Shown here one piece after another: positions 13,365 to 26,251 of a stretch of 64,000 nt of DNA. Below the pieces are notes generated by a model. It saw nothing but the letters and a program-made list of their open reading frames with translations, was not told the origin of the DNA and did not search any database. Source of the stretch: Pardosa pseudoannulata. Its lineage: Eukaryota; Arthropoda; Arachnida; Araneae; Lycosidae. How positions within the stretch are numbered: the stretch's first letter is position 1; every line of letters begins with the position of its first letter. The translations under genes were made by a program, and so were the position numbers. The DNA lies in NCBI GenBank assembly GCA_032207245.1, contig CM063498.1:86684461-86748460 (forward strand), written 5' to 3'.

Positions 13365-13700
13365 TATAAATTGGACCGTTTTGATGGAAATGTAAGGAAA
13401 AAAATACTTGAAGCCACCACGCGTACAGTCATCACAAACGCAATTAGATTAAATTAAAATTCCCACATCGCCTGCACGGGGATTCCATTCTGGGACTTCT
13501 AGTTCTGAAGTCCGTTGCGTTGACCACTGCGCCACAGATACGTTGGCAGTGAAAGTTTTCAAGAGGCATTATAATAATCTCAATAAGCGCGCAATTCTGG
13601 ATTTTTAATAAAGCACATTTGTTATCGGATCAAATTGTGAATCTAAACCATTCTCGAATCAACTTAATTACATACATAAAATTTCTTCAAAATCAGTACA
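13365..13700 (-). mobile_element. SINE-like repeat with tRNA-like promoter, copy 1
   Basis: Its reverse complement matches 28,722-29,045 along its length. Within it, GTGGCGCAGTGGTCAACG (about 13,515-13,536) is A-box-like and AGAATGGAATCCC (about 13,480-13,492) is B-box-like, so the core is tRNA-derived. It lies inside the last mas intron in the same orientation as the gene. Confidence 0.65.
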
Positions 13701-15630
13701 ACAGTTTAGGAGGTGTTCAATAACAAACACGAATTTTATATATAAAGATTTTTTTACATAAAAAGTTTACATAAATTGGAATGTCAAATTAAAGTATAAA
13801 TCCGTTATTAAAAATATAATTTCCAAATTGTCGTTGGCTAACTGATTTCCGTAACATATATGGGGCTTTTTTTTATTCTTGTTCATTTAAATACTCACAA
13901 CAGAGGTACCACTGAACATGGGATAATACCTGGAACAGTAATTTATAGTGTCATTCCACTGATATCCCCTTTTTTATGTCAACCCTTATTTTCTGCTCTT
14001 CATTTGCAAAAGTGGTAAGAGGAAAAGGAAATTTAAACGTTTGCAGAGGATTTTAAAGGGGAGAACCTAAAAAAAGGATGAACTCTCAGGGTATTTTAGG
14101 TGTTTCCGAATAATTCATACACTTTTTATTCCTCCTTTCTTTATAAATAATGCGACTGACAGGAAGATTTAATAAGGCATAATTAATGCTCAAAGTTTGA
14201 CCCATACTTAAAAAATGTTCGTGGAGCATACAGATCCACACCATCGAGCAAACATCTAATAAGCAGTTTCATGCAGTGGGAATATTAGAGGAGAATACAT
14301 TATTAATTTCATACTTTTTGAAAAAAAATAGTAAAATTTCATTTCTGTCTGTTTTGCCTATCTCTGTTTTTGTCTGTTAACTAATACACTGCTCTATGGC
14401 GTCATTCTCTAGTCGTCTTATAAGCCAGGATTCAGTAGGATATCATACCTGCCTCGTAAGTCGTCACGACTCTGAGAGATGAACGTTCGCGTTTAACACC
14501 TTATGTAAACAAGGAGTGTATACTTATAGTCCCGCTTTACTCAAGGTGTAAGTAGTTGCTAGAGCGGCCGTAAATTGTGAGCAAGCTTTAATGTATTAGC
14601 AATACGGTCTCACAATGTTTTTATTTATTTACTTTTTATTCTTAGTGCAAAATACCTTTTTTTGATAAGTGGCAATTTGTCACTAATAAAATAATTCATG
14701 GTAACACTTGAAATGAAGTTCTTTTGACATATAAAGGATGAATATGAAAACTAAAAATAAATTACATTTTACCTCTAATTTATTTTAAATGTATAAACAT
14801 TTCGTTCTTTGACAAAACCTAAACTCAAACACTTTTATTGAAAAACTATATATTTCTGTTATGAAAAATATATTGCAGTCGAAGTGAAATAATACATTAA
14901 ACACGTCTATTATATCCAGTTATACTGATTATCACAAAGATAAACAAATAATGCACAAATTATTTAGATTACTACAATTAACAATAGATACAAATAAATA
15001 AATAATGTACTAAATACATCACATATATTCAATTATAATATTTATCAGAAAAAACAGACACATAATTCACGAATTATTACGATTGCAAAGGTTAACATTA
15101 GATACAAAATAAGGAATAGGTAATTTGTCTACTACGTCTACCCTCATATACGCATTGATATCACGTGATTTAACAAAATTAGACATGTCCGAAGAGCATA
15201 TTTTCCTGTTAAATTTAGTTTTAAGAAACATTTTTTTTTACTTTTTGAGCATTTATTTTTAAGGGAAAAGCCTTTTTGATTCAACGCCGAGCCTTTTATA
15301 AATTATTTTTATTTTAAGTAATACAATAAACATTGCGATTGTTTTTTGTGTTATGATCCTATTTAAAGCCCATTAAGAAAATTAAAATCCTTAAACAGCT
15401 CATATTTTAAACTTTTTAATATATTTTTTAATCTCTGTTACTTTTTTAGATATTCATATTTTTATCTAGTATTTTTTTTTTCAAATCTATTACAGCCTTC
15501 TACGCAAAATTGTGCATGGCTCTTCAGATATCTCTAAAATTATATTTCTTAAAAATCTTTTGCTCACACTCACAGTTACAAACAGTAACATTTGACATCT
15601 TCTTGTCTATATTTGTTTAAAAAAATAAAT
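13700..15630. other. last mas intron, unassigned part
   Basis: Mostly A+T-rich. A GC-richer patch at about 14,385-14,600 and short purine-rich stretches near 14,000-14,100 may be repeat fragments, but no ends or coding motifs were recognised. Confidence 0.4.
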
Positions 15631-15631
15631 T

Positions 15632-16375
15632 CAGTAGAACCTCGATTATCCGAACTTCGATTAACCGAAACTCTCCGTTAACCGAAATCGGTTGCTTTTT
15701 TTACCATGCATTTTTAAAGTTTTTTTCCCACATTCTTTTTGTATGTAAGCCGTCCTTTCCAAATAACGAGTGCAGATAAATATTTCGGAATTCCCTTTTT
15801 TAAAATTCCTCCTCACAAGCTCAATTCTCAGTATGAGTGTACTTTTCCCCATTTTCAAACATCCCTGTTCTAAACAAAAATACACCCTATTTCGAAATTT
15901 GAAAGGTCATACTGCCGAGTTCCAGAACAATCGTATGTTATTGCAACCTCTGATTGTAAGCGAGTGCAAAGAACCTAACCTCTTTCGTCATCTCAAAAAC
16001 AGAAAATTTTTTATTGCAGGTTAATTTGAAAAGGGGGATAGTCACTTTGTGTAACTTATCCTTTGTGGACAATTCTATTCCATAAAAAGAAAAAGGAAGA
16101 AAGGAAGGAAAAACGCATTTTCTTTTCTCTTTTTACCCCTACTAGGACGATATTTTAGGTATGGTCACTTTGGCAGCTGGCCAGAATTACATAGAAACCA
16201 TGGTTTAAGAGTAGAAATTTATTTTCATTTATAATTTTAATTTATTTAACAGTTAAAATAATCATAATAACAGTTCAATAACGATACTACATATTAAACT
16301 AGATGATTATTGGTGAATTTCTATTATTCGAAGTAGATTTGGTCCCAATTACTTCGGATAATAGAGCTTCTAGTG
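15632..16375. mobile_element. Tigger/pogo-like non-autonomous element
   Basis: The left end cagtagaacctcgattatcc and the inverted right end cactagaagctctattatcc form terminal inverted repeats of about 24 bp, typical of the pogo/Tigger group. The internal open frames (74 codons minus, 84 codons plus) show no transposase motif. It is inserted in the last mas intron. Confidence 0.65.
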
Positions 16376-16379
16376 TAAA

Positions 16380-17120
16380 ATAACAAGCTACAGACTACTT
16401 ATGCTATATTTAATATCATTAGGCATCATATGGAGTTGAACAGAACATTTTTCAGGTCAATTCACTTATTCAAACAACTCGCGGGAGATGTTTAATTCTA
16501 AGCAAAATCAAACCCAAACGCCAATATGCGATGCTGATATTTATTTTTCAGGATAATCAGGTCATATTTCAAAACAGCCTGTAGTGTTTAGAATTGAAAT
16601 GTACAACATTCAAGTCAGCTTACTTTTTCTAATAGGAGCGCGGGTGATATTTGCTTCTTAGGGAAAGATACAAATCTAGCCCATATCTATATGCCTTGCT
16701 TTTCCCCATGTCTTTTTATCATTCCTTTTTGTTTGTTTTAAATGAACTTGAAGATTAGAAATAAATCCAACGAGTTTACATATTTACTTTTCCCTTCACC
16801 CGTCTTCCCGTCTAGCCGTCTGTTACATAAAAAGAAACAAGCTTCAAATAAGCTTCTTGATATAAATTCAAAGAAAACAAAACTGAAGAAGATCTTATCG
16901 TATACGCTAAGAGCTATATGGATTAAACCAAACGTCACACTGCAAACTGAAAAAGAAAAACTTAAAACAAAAAATTTTTATCATTGAACTTTTTTGATGA
17001 CAGATAAACGGTGAACGGCAGAGTTCCATCTCCGAAAATAAGAAGCAATAAAAGTAAACAAATGCTAAAACCGAGCTTTCTCTGGTCACACTATTTTCAA
17101 TCTATTTTGTTTTTCCATCT
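16380..17120. other. last mas intron, unassigned part next to the acceptor side of the following exon
   Basis: No repeat ends or domains were seen. The overlapping 60-81 codon frames on both strands at 16,738-17,089 are low complexity. Confidence 0.4.
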
Positions 17121-17123
17121 TAC

Positions 17124-17278
17124 CTGGCAGGCGTCATTTTCTGGTTCACCGCCTGCGCAGAAACTTCCCGCTGGCAGGATGAACCGTTTCTCCGTCACCT
17201 TGTTAATCTGCTCCGTACACAATTTCTCTTCTACGATAGGCAGTTGGGCTTCTCTGATTTTCAAAGCAATAGGTCCAC
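17124..17278 (-). CDS. mas: mas exon before the active-site block
   Basis: This 155-bp exon has acceptor tttcag|GT at 17,279 and donor CAG|gtaaga at 17,123. Two bases complete Ser (A+GT), followed by 51 residues. GGPIALKIREAQLPIVEEKLC and VTEKRFILPAGSFCAGG are very close to what I recall of arthropod Masquerade proteins. ENDACQ supplies the Asp at the base of the S1 pocket, the trypsin-type position 189, just before the split at the active-site Ser block. It ends in phase 0 on Gln and joins GDGGGPL. Confidence 0.95.
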
Positions 17279-17299
17279 CTGAAATGGTAAAATGAGTCA

Positions 17300-19720
17300 A
17301 TATTTCTAAGAAGTATTAAAACCAACTAGTCAAAATAGGATGTTTGCACTATACAACTTTGTCTGTCAGGGCATATTGAAGTACTTATACAAAATTTCAA
17401 CAAGTTGATATCCAAGCAAGTAAGCAAAGTTGACACATAAATAATAATCATATTCTAATTTTTACTTTTTATTCTGTTAATTGTTCTCTATTGAAGATAT
17501 AAGGTTTGAATGATTTCACTCCAAACTGCCCCATCTTTCAGCAAGCAAAGGTAAACATAACTCTTGAAATGGTAAAAAAAAAAAAAATAAATAAATAAAT
17601 TAAGTCCATATTTGCTTTTGACTGCTGGAGAAGTGTTGAAACTAACTAATCAAATCAAAGCGTGTTGCTTCTAAGAGGTAATCAGCAAGGCCGTAGACAA
17701 AATTTATCTTCGGAGGAGGACCAAGGGAAAAGACTTTGTTTTTGTGAATTATACTTCAGTAAAACTACAGGTTTTCTTATGTATGCATACTCCTAATGAG
17801 CACCATAACACAATGTGGTTTTAAAATAATAAAATGGTTCAAAAATGATATAATGAACAAATTTAAAGCTTAGAATGAGTATTGAAGCATATGCACATTG
17901 AATTTATATTAAAATTAACATTAAAAACTGTTTTCACATTTATTCGCTTAAATTTCTTTCTCATTTAGCTACATACCAAAACCTACTCTAACTTAATAAG
18001 TTGAAGCTATTTTAGAAGATAGACGTCTCAAAATACTCACCATGGGGCACCACAGGAAGACGATATACAATAAATTAAAAATGATTTTGAGAATGACTCT
18101 AGGGGATGGGGGTGTAGAGTAGATAAATGCCTGATGTCCCGTAAGACATTTATAACTGAAGTGATCTCTTACTGAGAACACTGTTGCCTATGAACAGCTA
18201 GGCAGATGACACACCCATTTAGAATTTCGGGAAAGGAAAGATCCCCTAAATCCCCTCCCTTAGTTAAGGCCTTGGTAATCAGAGTACATGTCGTAAACTG
18301 CAGTAAGTTAGCTACATAGTGACTGAAACTCAAACAACGAGAAGTCTGACTTTATGGATAACAATCATATTGTGATTTTATATTTTTTCTTTAAAGTACT
18401 CTGTTGGCAAAAGCAATTTGTCTGTAACTACTATTAAATTATTGGGTGATATTTTAGGAATGATTCGTATAAAGTAAATTAACATTGTATCCCAAAAAAA
18501 TTTTATATTAATCGGAGTCAGATTAAGATTAAATATTCTTTAGTTGTTTTAGATACCTGAAATTAATTCTTACCTTTTAAGAGTTAGTTCTTTTAATTTT
18601 TATTATATAAAACAGTAATGACCAGAAAACTGGATAGAAAATTGAAATATTTAGGTGACTTTCAGTTTTGAAAATAAAAACATGAACTCATGTGAGGTCT
18701 TTTTTTATATACCTACTTAATGATAATTGTTAAATATTGAATAATAAAAACTTACAGAGAGAAAATTACATTTCAAGATTAAATAGTTGCTTACAATTAT
18801 TAATACTTATAAATCAAAAAAAAATTTTAAATTAGAAAATAAAAATTTGGATTTTCTGTCCATTTCTGTTTTTTCTAGGTAATTCTGCATCTATGAGAAC
18901 AGAGTTTAAAATCTTTTAATCCATTCACGGCCCACTAAACCCCAAGGCTTACACCTAAGAATTAATTTTGTGTTTTAATAATACATAATAATATATTCTA
19001 AATACTCGTTAAAAGCAAGTATATTTTTCAACTGAATTTTATTAGAAATTTGAGATCTAAATACATCGAAAAATATATATTACATAAAAATTATGGAACG
19101 AATATAAATGTCAGTCTTTGTTGCAAAATTACGAAAATTGCCTGTTTTTCTACAGATTTGTTGGGGTCACTGTTCAGATGATTAATTAATGAAACATAGT
19201 AATTTGCAACAAACTGGACTCCATATGTCTGCACTTGAACTAGTTTTGAATTTTAATAGCCTCCAACATAAAGTGTTATCTACAGATCCAAATTAGATAA
19301 GAAGATAATCGACAAATCCTGTCATAAATACTATAATTATCTTAATATATCATATAAATGTTCTTCCATAAAACACCCAGGTCGGAATAAACCCTGGAGA
19401 TACAGGTTCATCATACTTGGCTTAAAGTAAGTATTCTCGAAAGACAAAATTTGCCCTAGGGGTTTCCTAGGGCTAATTTTGTCTCCAGAACAGAGCGTCT
19501 GGAGGTTGAATTTGCTCATAGACGTTGATAGGTGTCTAAGACAAAGATAAATGTTGGTTAATTTATTTCGATAAAATTTGAATTTAAAACACAACTTGTG
19601 GCACTTTAGACAATAAAATGTATTTTTTAATGTTTTAATTACCTAGCAGCTGCTTTTCAGATATGGGTAATTAAAGTGAAACTAAATGAAAGTTGTATCA
19701 ATTTCAAAATTCAAATTAGT
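17300..19720. other. mas intron, mostly unassigned
   Basis: Mostly A+T-rich. An A-rich run with a taaa tail at 17,574-17,600 could be a retroposon tail. A patch at 17,690-17,750 (aaggccgtagacaaaattt) is faintly like a hAT end. The 85-codon frame at 19,337-19,594 has no recognised domain. Confidence 0.35.
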
Positions 19721-19726
19721 TTTTAG

Positions 19727-20535
19727 CAGGGCTTCGAACCGTAATTTTTTTTCCGGTTTTCGTTCCGGTTCAACTAAAAAATTAATATCGGTTCAGTTCC
19801 GGTTTTCACTCCGCCAAAAATAACGGTTTTCGGTTCAGTTCTGGTTTTCGCTCCGCCAAAAATAACTGTTTTCGTTTCAGTTCCAAATGAATAATTTCAT
19901 TTTATGTATATTCTTATTTGTACTAAAAATATAATTCTATCATAAACAAAAAATGTAATTCTATCAAAATTTAGAAGATTTTATTCTTTTTTTAATTGGT
20001 ATACTATGTGAATTGATACAAACAGCAGGTACGATAAGAGCGGCGAGCATTGGCATTGTTATCCATTATCAAAATCGCATTTGACAACTAGGTTCATGAT
20101 TACCCACATTCGTCGTTTGACTCTCACATCGTGCACTTGGCCTTGCAATAATTATGTAAAAAATATATTATTTATTTAACATATGAAAATTACCTCTAAT
20201 TATTAATATATCTTCTAACGTGGTTTCACTGAGATTACTTCTGTTGTCTCGGAGAATAAATTTCAAACCTGAAAACGCTCTTTCAACACTAACTTGTGTA
20301 GCTGGAGCTGCCAAAACCACCATTGCAATCTTATACAAGTGCGGATATGTAATTATAAAGTTGACGTTAAATTAGAAAATATTGATAAGTTGGTAACAGT
20401 AACAAAATGACTGAAAGATATATCGAACCGAAATAAACCGATATTTTTTTCGGTTCAGTTCCGGTTTTCGTTCCGACCAAAATAACGGTTTTTTCCGGTT
20501 TTCGGTTTTCGGTTCAGTTCCGGTTCGAAGCCCTG
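19727..20535 (-). mobile_element. hAT element with transposase remnant and 8-bp target duplication
   Basis: The terminal inverted repeats are CAGGGCTTCGAACCG and its complement CGGTTCGAAGCCCTG. The flanks at 19,719-19,726 and 20,536-20,543 are both GTTTTTAG. Just inside both ends are short repeats of the type cggttttcggttcagttccg. On the minus strand at about 20,190-20,336, LAAPATQVSVERAFSGLKF is followed by RDNRSNLSETTLEDILI. This is the hAT C-terminal dimerisation domain with its SVERAFS signature. The rest of the transposase is deleted. Confidence 0.88.
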
Positions 20536-20827
20536 GTTTTTAGACTATATTATTCTAACATTGTAAGCAGTTTAGAAATAAAACAACTCCTTATCATGAA
20601 ACGAATAATGCATTCATTTAAATTTAATTTTTATCACCATGTAACATTTTGGGATTTTTAAGGTGTGGCAATTAAATAGTAATTAAATTTTAAAAAAATA
20701 AGGTTAAATTAACCAGAGCGAGCACTGTGACATTGCATTTCTGGGTGTGTTAGTTGTCTAAATAACAATATAGGCGATTAAAAAAAGCACTATTAACACT
20801 TTCAAAAGAGAAATTTAGATCTGTTAA

Positions 20828-22054
20828 GGTATCCGTCTACGTTGAAAACGTCATTTTTTGCCAAAAACCATAATTTATTTTATTTCTCTGTTGTAAAATT
20901 TCAACTTTTAGACTTCTAAATCTGTTTTTGTTTTGCCTCTACGGCATTTTAAAGAAAAGTTGCTGCTGTTTAAACATCAGTGACAGCTGTCAAAACAAAA
21001 CGGAAGTAGCGACTTCGGACCCTGAAGTTGTGAATTTAAAGCCTTTTAAAGAGCATTTTTTGGACAAAACTTTTTAAATTTTCATCAAGATTATTTTAAA
21101 CATTTTTCTAGTATTTTTGATAGTGAGCAACTTGGCAACTAGAAAATTTTGAAGTAAGAAAGTGTGGGGAATTTTAAACATGTATTTTAATTTTTTAATA
21201 GTTAAAGTTGTTTTCATAAATTTCAAATCTGTTTTACTCAGAACGGTATTTTTAATAAAATGTTGAAACTTGAAATGTGATTTCTCAAAAAGTTCTTAAA
21301 ATATTTTGTTGAAAATTATTATGAATGCTTTTGATAGTATTTACTAGTGAATGACCTAAAAGCTTTAAATTTCTATAATTTTTAAGGATGTTACACTCAT
21401 AGCTCGATATAAAGGTAATGGAAATTCCTTAAAAATTCAATGTGCATGATTTTGAAGGACCAAAATTTTTTACCGAATGTAAATTAAGAAAAGATTTTAG
21501 GTGATTCACTAGTCCAGTGTATAAGAAATGTGTTGCATCAAAAAATATTGAAATAATTTAATTTATTAAAAAATTAAACCTTTTGAAAAAACCCGATTTT
21601 TTTTACTAATTTTTTTTTTATTTATTAGAAATTTTATAAAAACTTCTCCAGGAATAAATTTTTTAAGTGCAATTCTCTATGATAATATAAAAAATATATC
21701 TAAAAATGTAAAAACAGGAACTAGTTTCTACGTTTAACACTAGATTGCCCAAGGCAGTCATTTTGACTGTTTTTTAATTTCAATTAGAAAAACAATTATG
21801 AAATATAATGACACAATTTCTTAGAATTTGGTGACTTTTTCTATAACATATAAATGGGTTTATGAATAATTGTAGTTACTTCCGCCCTCCTTTATTATAT
21901 AATATTAAAAATTAATTTTAAACAAATTTCTTTACATATTTGTTATTTTTTCACAATGCAGTCATTTTGACTATTTTTGGGCAATATAGGTATACAAGAA
22001 ATCTCGGGCAATCTAGTGTTAAAGAAAAAAGTTCTCCGAACGTAGACGGATACC
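20828..22054. mobile_element. TTAA-flanked (piggyBac-like) non-autonomous element
   Basis: TTAA at 20,824-20,827 and 22,055-22,058 flanks inverted ends GGTATCCGTCTACGTT and AACGTAGACGGATACC. A TTAA target with terminal inverted repeats is the piggyBac-superfamily signature. It is 1,227 bp long with no coding sequence and contains a second TTAA-flanked element. Confidence 0.75.
21738..22018. mobile_element. nested TTAA-flanked element
   Basis: TTAA at 21,734-21,737 and 22,019-22,022 flanks inverted ends CACTAGATTGCCC and GGGCAATCTAGTG. Subterminal cagtcattttgact occurs near both ends. At 281 bp it is a miniature element inserted in the larger one, and so younger than it. Confidence 0.78.
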
Positions 22055-22242
22055 TTAAGAGTTCATATGTTATACCTAGAAGTTTGGTGATTGTAACGGA
22101 ATTTACTTCTCACGCGTATGAAAAGCCGTGAGAGGGCACTGTTTTCTATTGCAAGTATACTAGCTTTTTCTGTAACTGTGTGATGGCACTGTACTCTTGC
22201 TTACAACATGTTAATGTGGCACATTTATTAAAGGCATGCCAG

Positions 22243-22612
22243 GCCTAATAATACTGGGTATCATTTTTTATGTTTAATAAATGTTTGTTTGTGTTGTAAA
22301 ATGGAAATATTATCGTCTTGAACACGCCGATACTCTACTATTCCCGTGCCTTTGTCTCATTGCGACTTCTATTAAAGGGATTTCATAAATACAATTGATC
22401 ATTTCTTACTTTCGCTGAGGCCTAATAATACTGGGTATCATGTTTTATGTTTAATAAATGTTAGTTTGTTTGTGTTATAAAATGGAAATATTATTTTCTT
22501 GAACACTCAATCCTCTTCTATTGAATGTTTCTGAACCCGTGCCTTTGTCTCATTGCGACTTCTATTAAAGTAGTTTCATAAATACAATTGATCATTTCTT
22601 ACTTTCGCTGAG
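22243..22612. repeat. tandem duplication across the mas exon-intron border
   Basis: The unit from gcctaataatactgggtatc to acttaaag-type intron sequence and finally cttactttcgctgag occurs at 22,243-22,419 and again at 22,420-22,612. The second unit carries an extra run of about 16 bp. The right border of the second unit lies inside the Asp exon, so the first unit holds a copy of the last ten exon bases and the donor (GT at 22,408-22,409). Confidence 0.88.
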
Positions 22613-22880
22613 GTAACCGTATCCAGTAACAGTGCACTTTTTCCCGGGAGTGCTCTCAGCCCCTCTGGCTGGAAGGCACACAAGGCAGACACTTTCTTGA
22701 AGCTGTACGGGATTTTCGAGACGCAGGAGGGCTATATCATTGTCCAAAGTCTGTCCATTGTGGTTGTGGTGAATATAAGAGGTCGATACCTTCTGAGTCT
22801 GAGCTCCAGGACTTCCCATTTGACTTGCCAGGTCGAAGTCACCAACACGGACGTAAATAGCATCACCATTACGGACAAGC
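22603..22880 (-). CDS. mas: mas exon with catalytic Asp (DNDIALL)
   Basis: This 278-bp exon has acceptor ttactag|G at 22,881 and donor GAA A|gtaaga at 22,602. It encodes one base of the split Ala codon, 92 residues and one base of a split Ser codon. YVRVGDFDL, the YIHHNHN segment, LDNDIALLRL (Asp102 equivalent) and CTVTGYGYLSE are typical of the Masquerade protease-like domain. The His and Asp of the triad are therefore both present. The 3' end of this exon, with its donor and following intron, has been tandemly copied: an identical CTCAGCGAAA|gtaagaaatg occurs again 193 bp into the intron. Confidence 0.95.
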
Positions 22881-23031
22881 CTAGTAATAAATAACATTGA
22901 TATGTTAATGAATTGTATATTAAACTCGTAGGTACCAAAATAGTCGATACTTATACACTCCGAATGGCATCAGTTGTAACGACTGAATGTAAAAATTACA
23001 ACTCTGCGATTTGCAACTTAGTACTTTAATA

Positions 23032-23574
23032 CAGGGTGTTTCATATTGAATGGGACAGTGTGACTGTCGTAATGGATTTATTCAGCCGAAACAAATTTAT
23101 TCTGCAACTACAATTATACAGGTTTTATTTAGCAACAGGGAAAATTATCGAATGACGAACTCGCCGTTAGAGGCGGTGTTAAACAAAATGTCGTCCATGC
23201 AGGAGAAAGCTTACTGCGTTTTCGAATAAGCCAAAACCTCCTCGGCAACTGTTGTGCAAAGACATTTTCGCACGAAATTTAGTAAAGAACCACCGCATCG
23301 GTATAACATAAGCAGGTGGGTGCATCCACTGCCTTAGGACTTAGAAAAACTGAAGCAGCGGATAACTGCAGTGTTAAACTCCATCATATGCTATCACGAA
23401 TGTGGCAGGAGCTTGATTACCGTGTAGACATTTGTCGTGTCACCGAAAGGGCACATATTAAACATCTGTAGAAATTTGAATAAATGTAGTTTTGAGGTAA
23501 ATTTGAATTTTCTAAATATATTAATTACAACGTTCACAATCATGTTTTTGTCCCATTCAATATAAAACACCCTG
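23032..23574 (+). mobile_element. Tc1/mariner-like element, N-terminal transposase remnant
   Basis: TA at 23,030-23,031 and 23,575-23,576 flanks inverted ends CAGGGTGTTTCATATTGAAT and their complement. From 23,188 the plus strand reads MSSMQEKAYCVFE, a stop, then SATVVQRHFRTKF and PPHRYNIRRW. This is the N-terminal helix-turn-helix region (DUF4817 type) seen in many arthropod transposases. The remainder is deleted. Located in a mas intron. Confidence 0.82.
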
Positions 23575-23599
23575 TAGTAGTCCTGTGATTTAAATGCGA

Positions 23600-26150
23600 A
23601 TTGGAAGTATTAAACTGTCTAGTTGAAAGGTAATGAAAAATTAAGAATAACTATAAATATGTGTACTGTTTTCTGTATATCTTGACTTTGTTACTTACAT
23701 AGCACATACTACTTGTGCATGTGGATAGTGTAGTAGCGAAAATGTTTTCATGTGGGAAGGTTCTCCTCTTTAAATTTTATCTCAACACAGCAATCCGTAC
23801 ATATATAATACACATATATAGTAGTTCTCATGGTGGATTACAAACTCCCTATTCCAAACGCCTTCGCTTCTGCATGTAGAGCATTGGCATTTTTTCAATC
23901 GGGGTGTTTTAAAATTAGCTTTAAATAAAATTCAACTTAATTAACTTAAGTTATTAATTTTTTTCATTGAGCCCTTAGTAATACATATTTATGAGTACAG
24001 ATAACGGCAATATTTCTTACAACTGCCATTTTCTGTTGAATTATTTTGCAAATTAAAATGTAAATTAAATAAAACGACCACATTAGTCGCCGAAAGGAGG
24101 GTTATCTTAAAAATCATACTTTTATTCATATGTAACCATAGATACATCAGTATACGAAAATTACGGACAGTTGGTTAGCTTAAAACACCCAAGCTTTCCA
24201 TCGGATATCGTTTCCATGCCTTCTCTGTGGGAGCATGACAATCTAAGCATTGTACAATATAGGCATCAAAAGTACTGATGTAAATGATTAACTTTTTATT
24301 TTACTATAACGCTCTGAGCATTATAATACTGTACCTATTCTATAAAGCTTCTATAAAGGTGGTAACAGTATCTTTTTTCGAACATCGGACTGATGTAAGA
24401 GTTTCTCGTTTTGGTTGTCTATCAACGAATCTCACGAATTTCACAATAAACTACTTTCAGTTATCCTTCGATTTAAGGACTTTTCTAATTACAAACTCTT
24501 TCTTTCGAGACAGACACGTAAGATATAACTCATGTTTCACTGTTCACTAGCCCGTAAAAGTGTGATCCAACTGCACTGGTTTCTGTCACTTTGTTTATAT
24601 TTTCGAAAATGGAGAAGTTTAATATAAACAATATAGAGCAAGATATTTGTGCAAAGTGATGAAAACTGAACAATTATTTACAAAAAAGTATTTTTTCTGT
24701 TAAACGAGAAACGATCTCATTAAGCTGTTGCCTTCGGAGCTACTAGGTTATCATCCTAAAATAACTGAATAGCTGAAAATTATCTAAAATCTCACTTTGA
24801 CTTGAGAAACTGAAGAAGATAACAAATTATTTATTCTTCAGCATAATCAATTTTCAAGTCTGCCAAATTAAAAGAAATATCAATAATAATCTAATATGGA
24901 TGATAGCAAACATCTATCAATTCATTAATTTGAGTTTTCTGCGTCTTCAGTTTATCTAAGTTGCAATTTAGCATTTTTTTGGAAAATAGGAACAAATAAA
25001 CTAATTTATTGGAATAAATACACTAATTTCCTGCAATATAAAGTAATAAACTACTAATTCGAGAACTGGCACTGAGTTAAAGTAAAACCTCATATTGAGT
25101 TATGGAGAAAGACAGGGATACATTTATCTACATTATTCCTCTATGTATTAAAAGATACCATTACCTTTCAGTCACTCAGTAATAAGTAGCAGTCTGTTCG
25201 CAATTATAACAGCTACATTTATTAATAATTCAGAATTATTGCAGATAAAAGAACAGTAAAAATTTCCGTAAGGCTCTGTTTCCTTGTTTAATGATGTTAA
25301 CATCCAGCCAAGCAATTATGCTATTTTTCCTGTTGTATACTTAAAAAATAACAATGAACTACTGCTCTAGAAAGGAATTACTGCTGTTCAACTAAAAACC
25401 TTAATCTGGAAGTTAATGGTATTTCTTGTAAATAGCTCACGGTTATACCGAAGCAATACTATAATAAAGTCCGGAATTCCATAACAGAATAATTACAGGT
25501 TATTCCAGAAGGCTCTACTAGGAAGCTGATTAACAGTGAACAAATAAGTCTACAAGATCCTACGGCGTTGATAATTCCTTACGAGATATTTAAGTAAAGT
25601 ATGAATCAGTTGCTTGTTATATAATAATAATCATAATAAAAGAGCAATAATTTGCTTATGGAATTATACAGAAGGTGCTTTGTTTTAAAACAGAGAACAT
25701 GGCAAGTTATAATAACTGTTCAGAGAAAGTAAACCTGTCAGACTATTCGCTCTAATAAAGAAGAGAACGAAACAAATAATTAAGAGTACATAATACCTTT
25801 CGACACTAAAATTCTTTATTATAACAGCCTTTTATTTTAATTCATCATAAGATAAGAAGTACTTCTTTGCTAAGTAATTTTTTACAAGTTGCTTAATAAC
25901 TCTCTAACTTAAAAATATTACTTAGTTATGTTATTTCAATTAGTATTCTTTTTTAAATAACAATATTTATACATCGAGTGAAAGAATTAATTTAACTTGA
26001 CATAAAGATAACTTTTGAAGTATGTATATTAGAAACTAAAATTTTATTTCAAATTGAAGATGAAAATCTTTTTTTACTGTTGCAGATAACGGAAAAGATA
26101 TCTGACATTTCAAAGTCTAAAAAATTAAAAAGTATTAAAAATTAAAAATT
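23600..26150. other. mas intron, unassigned A+T-rich part
   Basis: No element ends or coding motifs seen. The 88-codon frame at 24,284-24,550 is Phe/Ile-rich without a recognised domain. Confidence 0.4.
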
Positions 26151-26174
26151 TATAAAAAAAATTCACTTTATAAT

Positions 26175-26218
26175 GCTACAATATATATATATATAATAAA
26201 AATAAATATATATATATA

Positions 26219-26251
<33 letters not shown>

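Noticed and set aside
13470..13545. tRNA gene on the minus strand
   Set aside because: A- and B-box-like stretches are present, but a second copy at 28.9 kb shares long flanks on both sides, so it is a dispersed SINE-like repeat.
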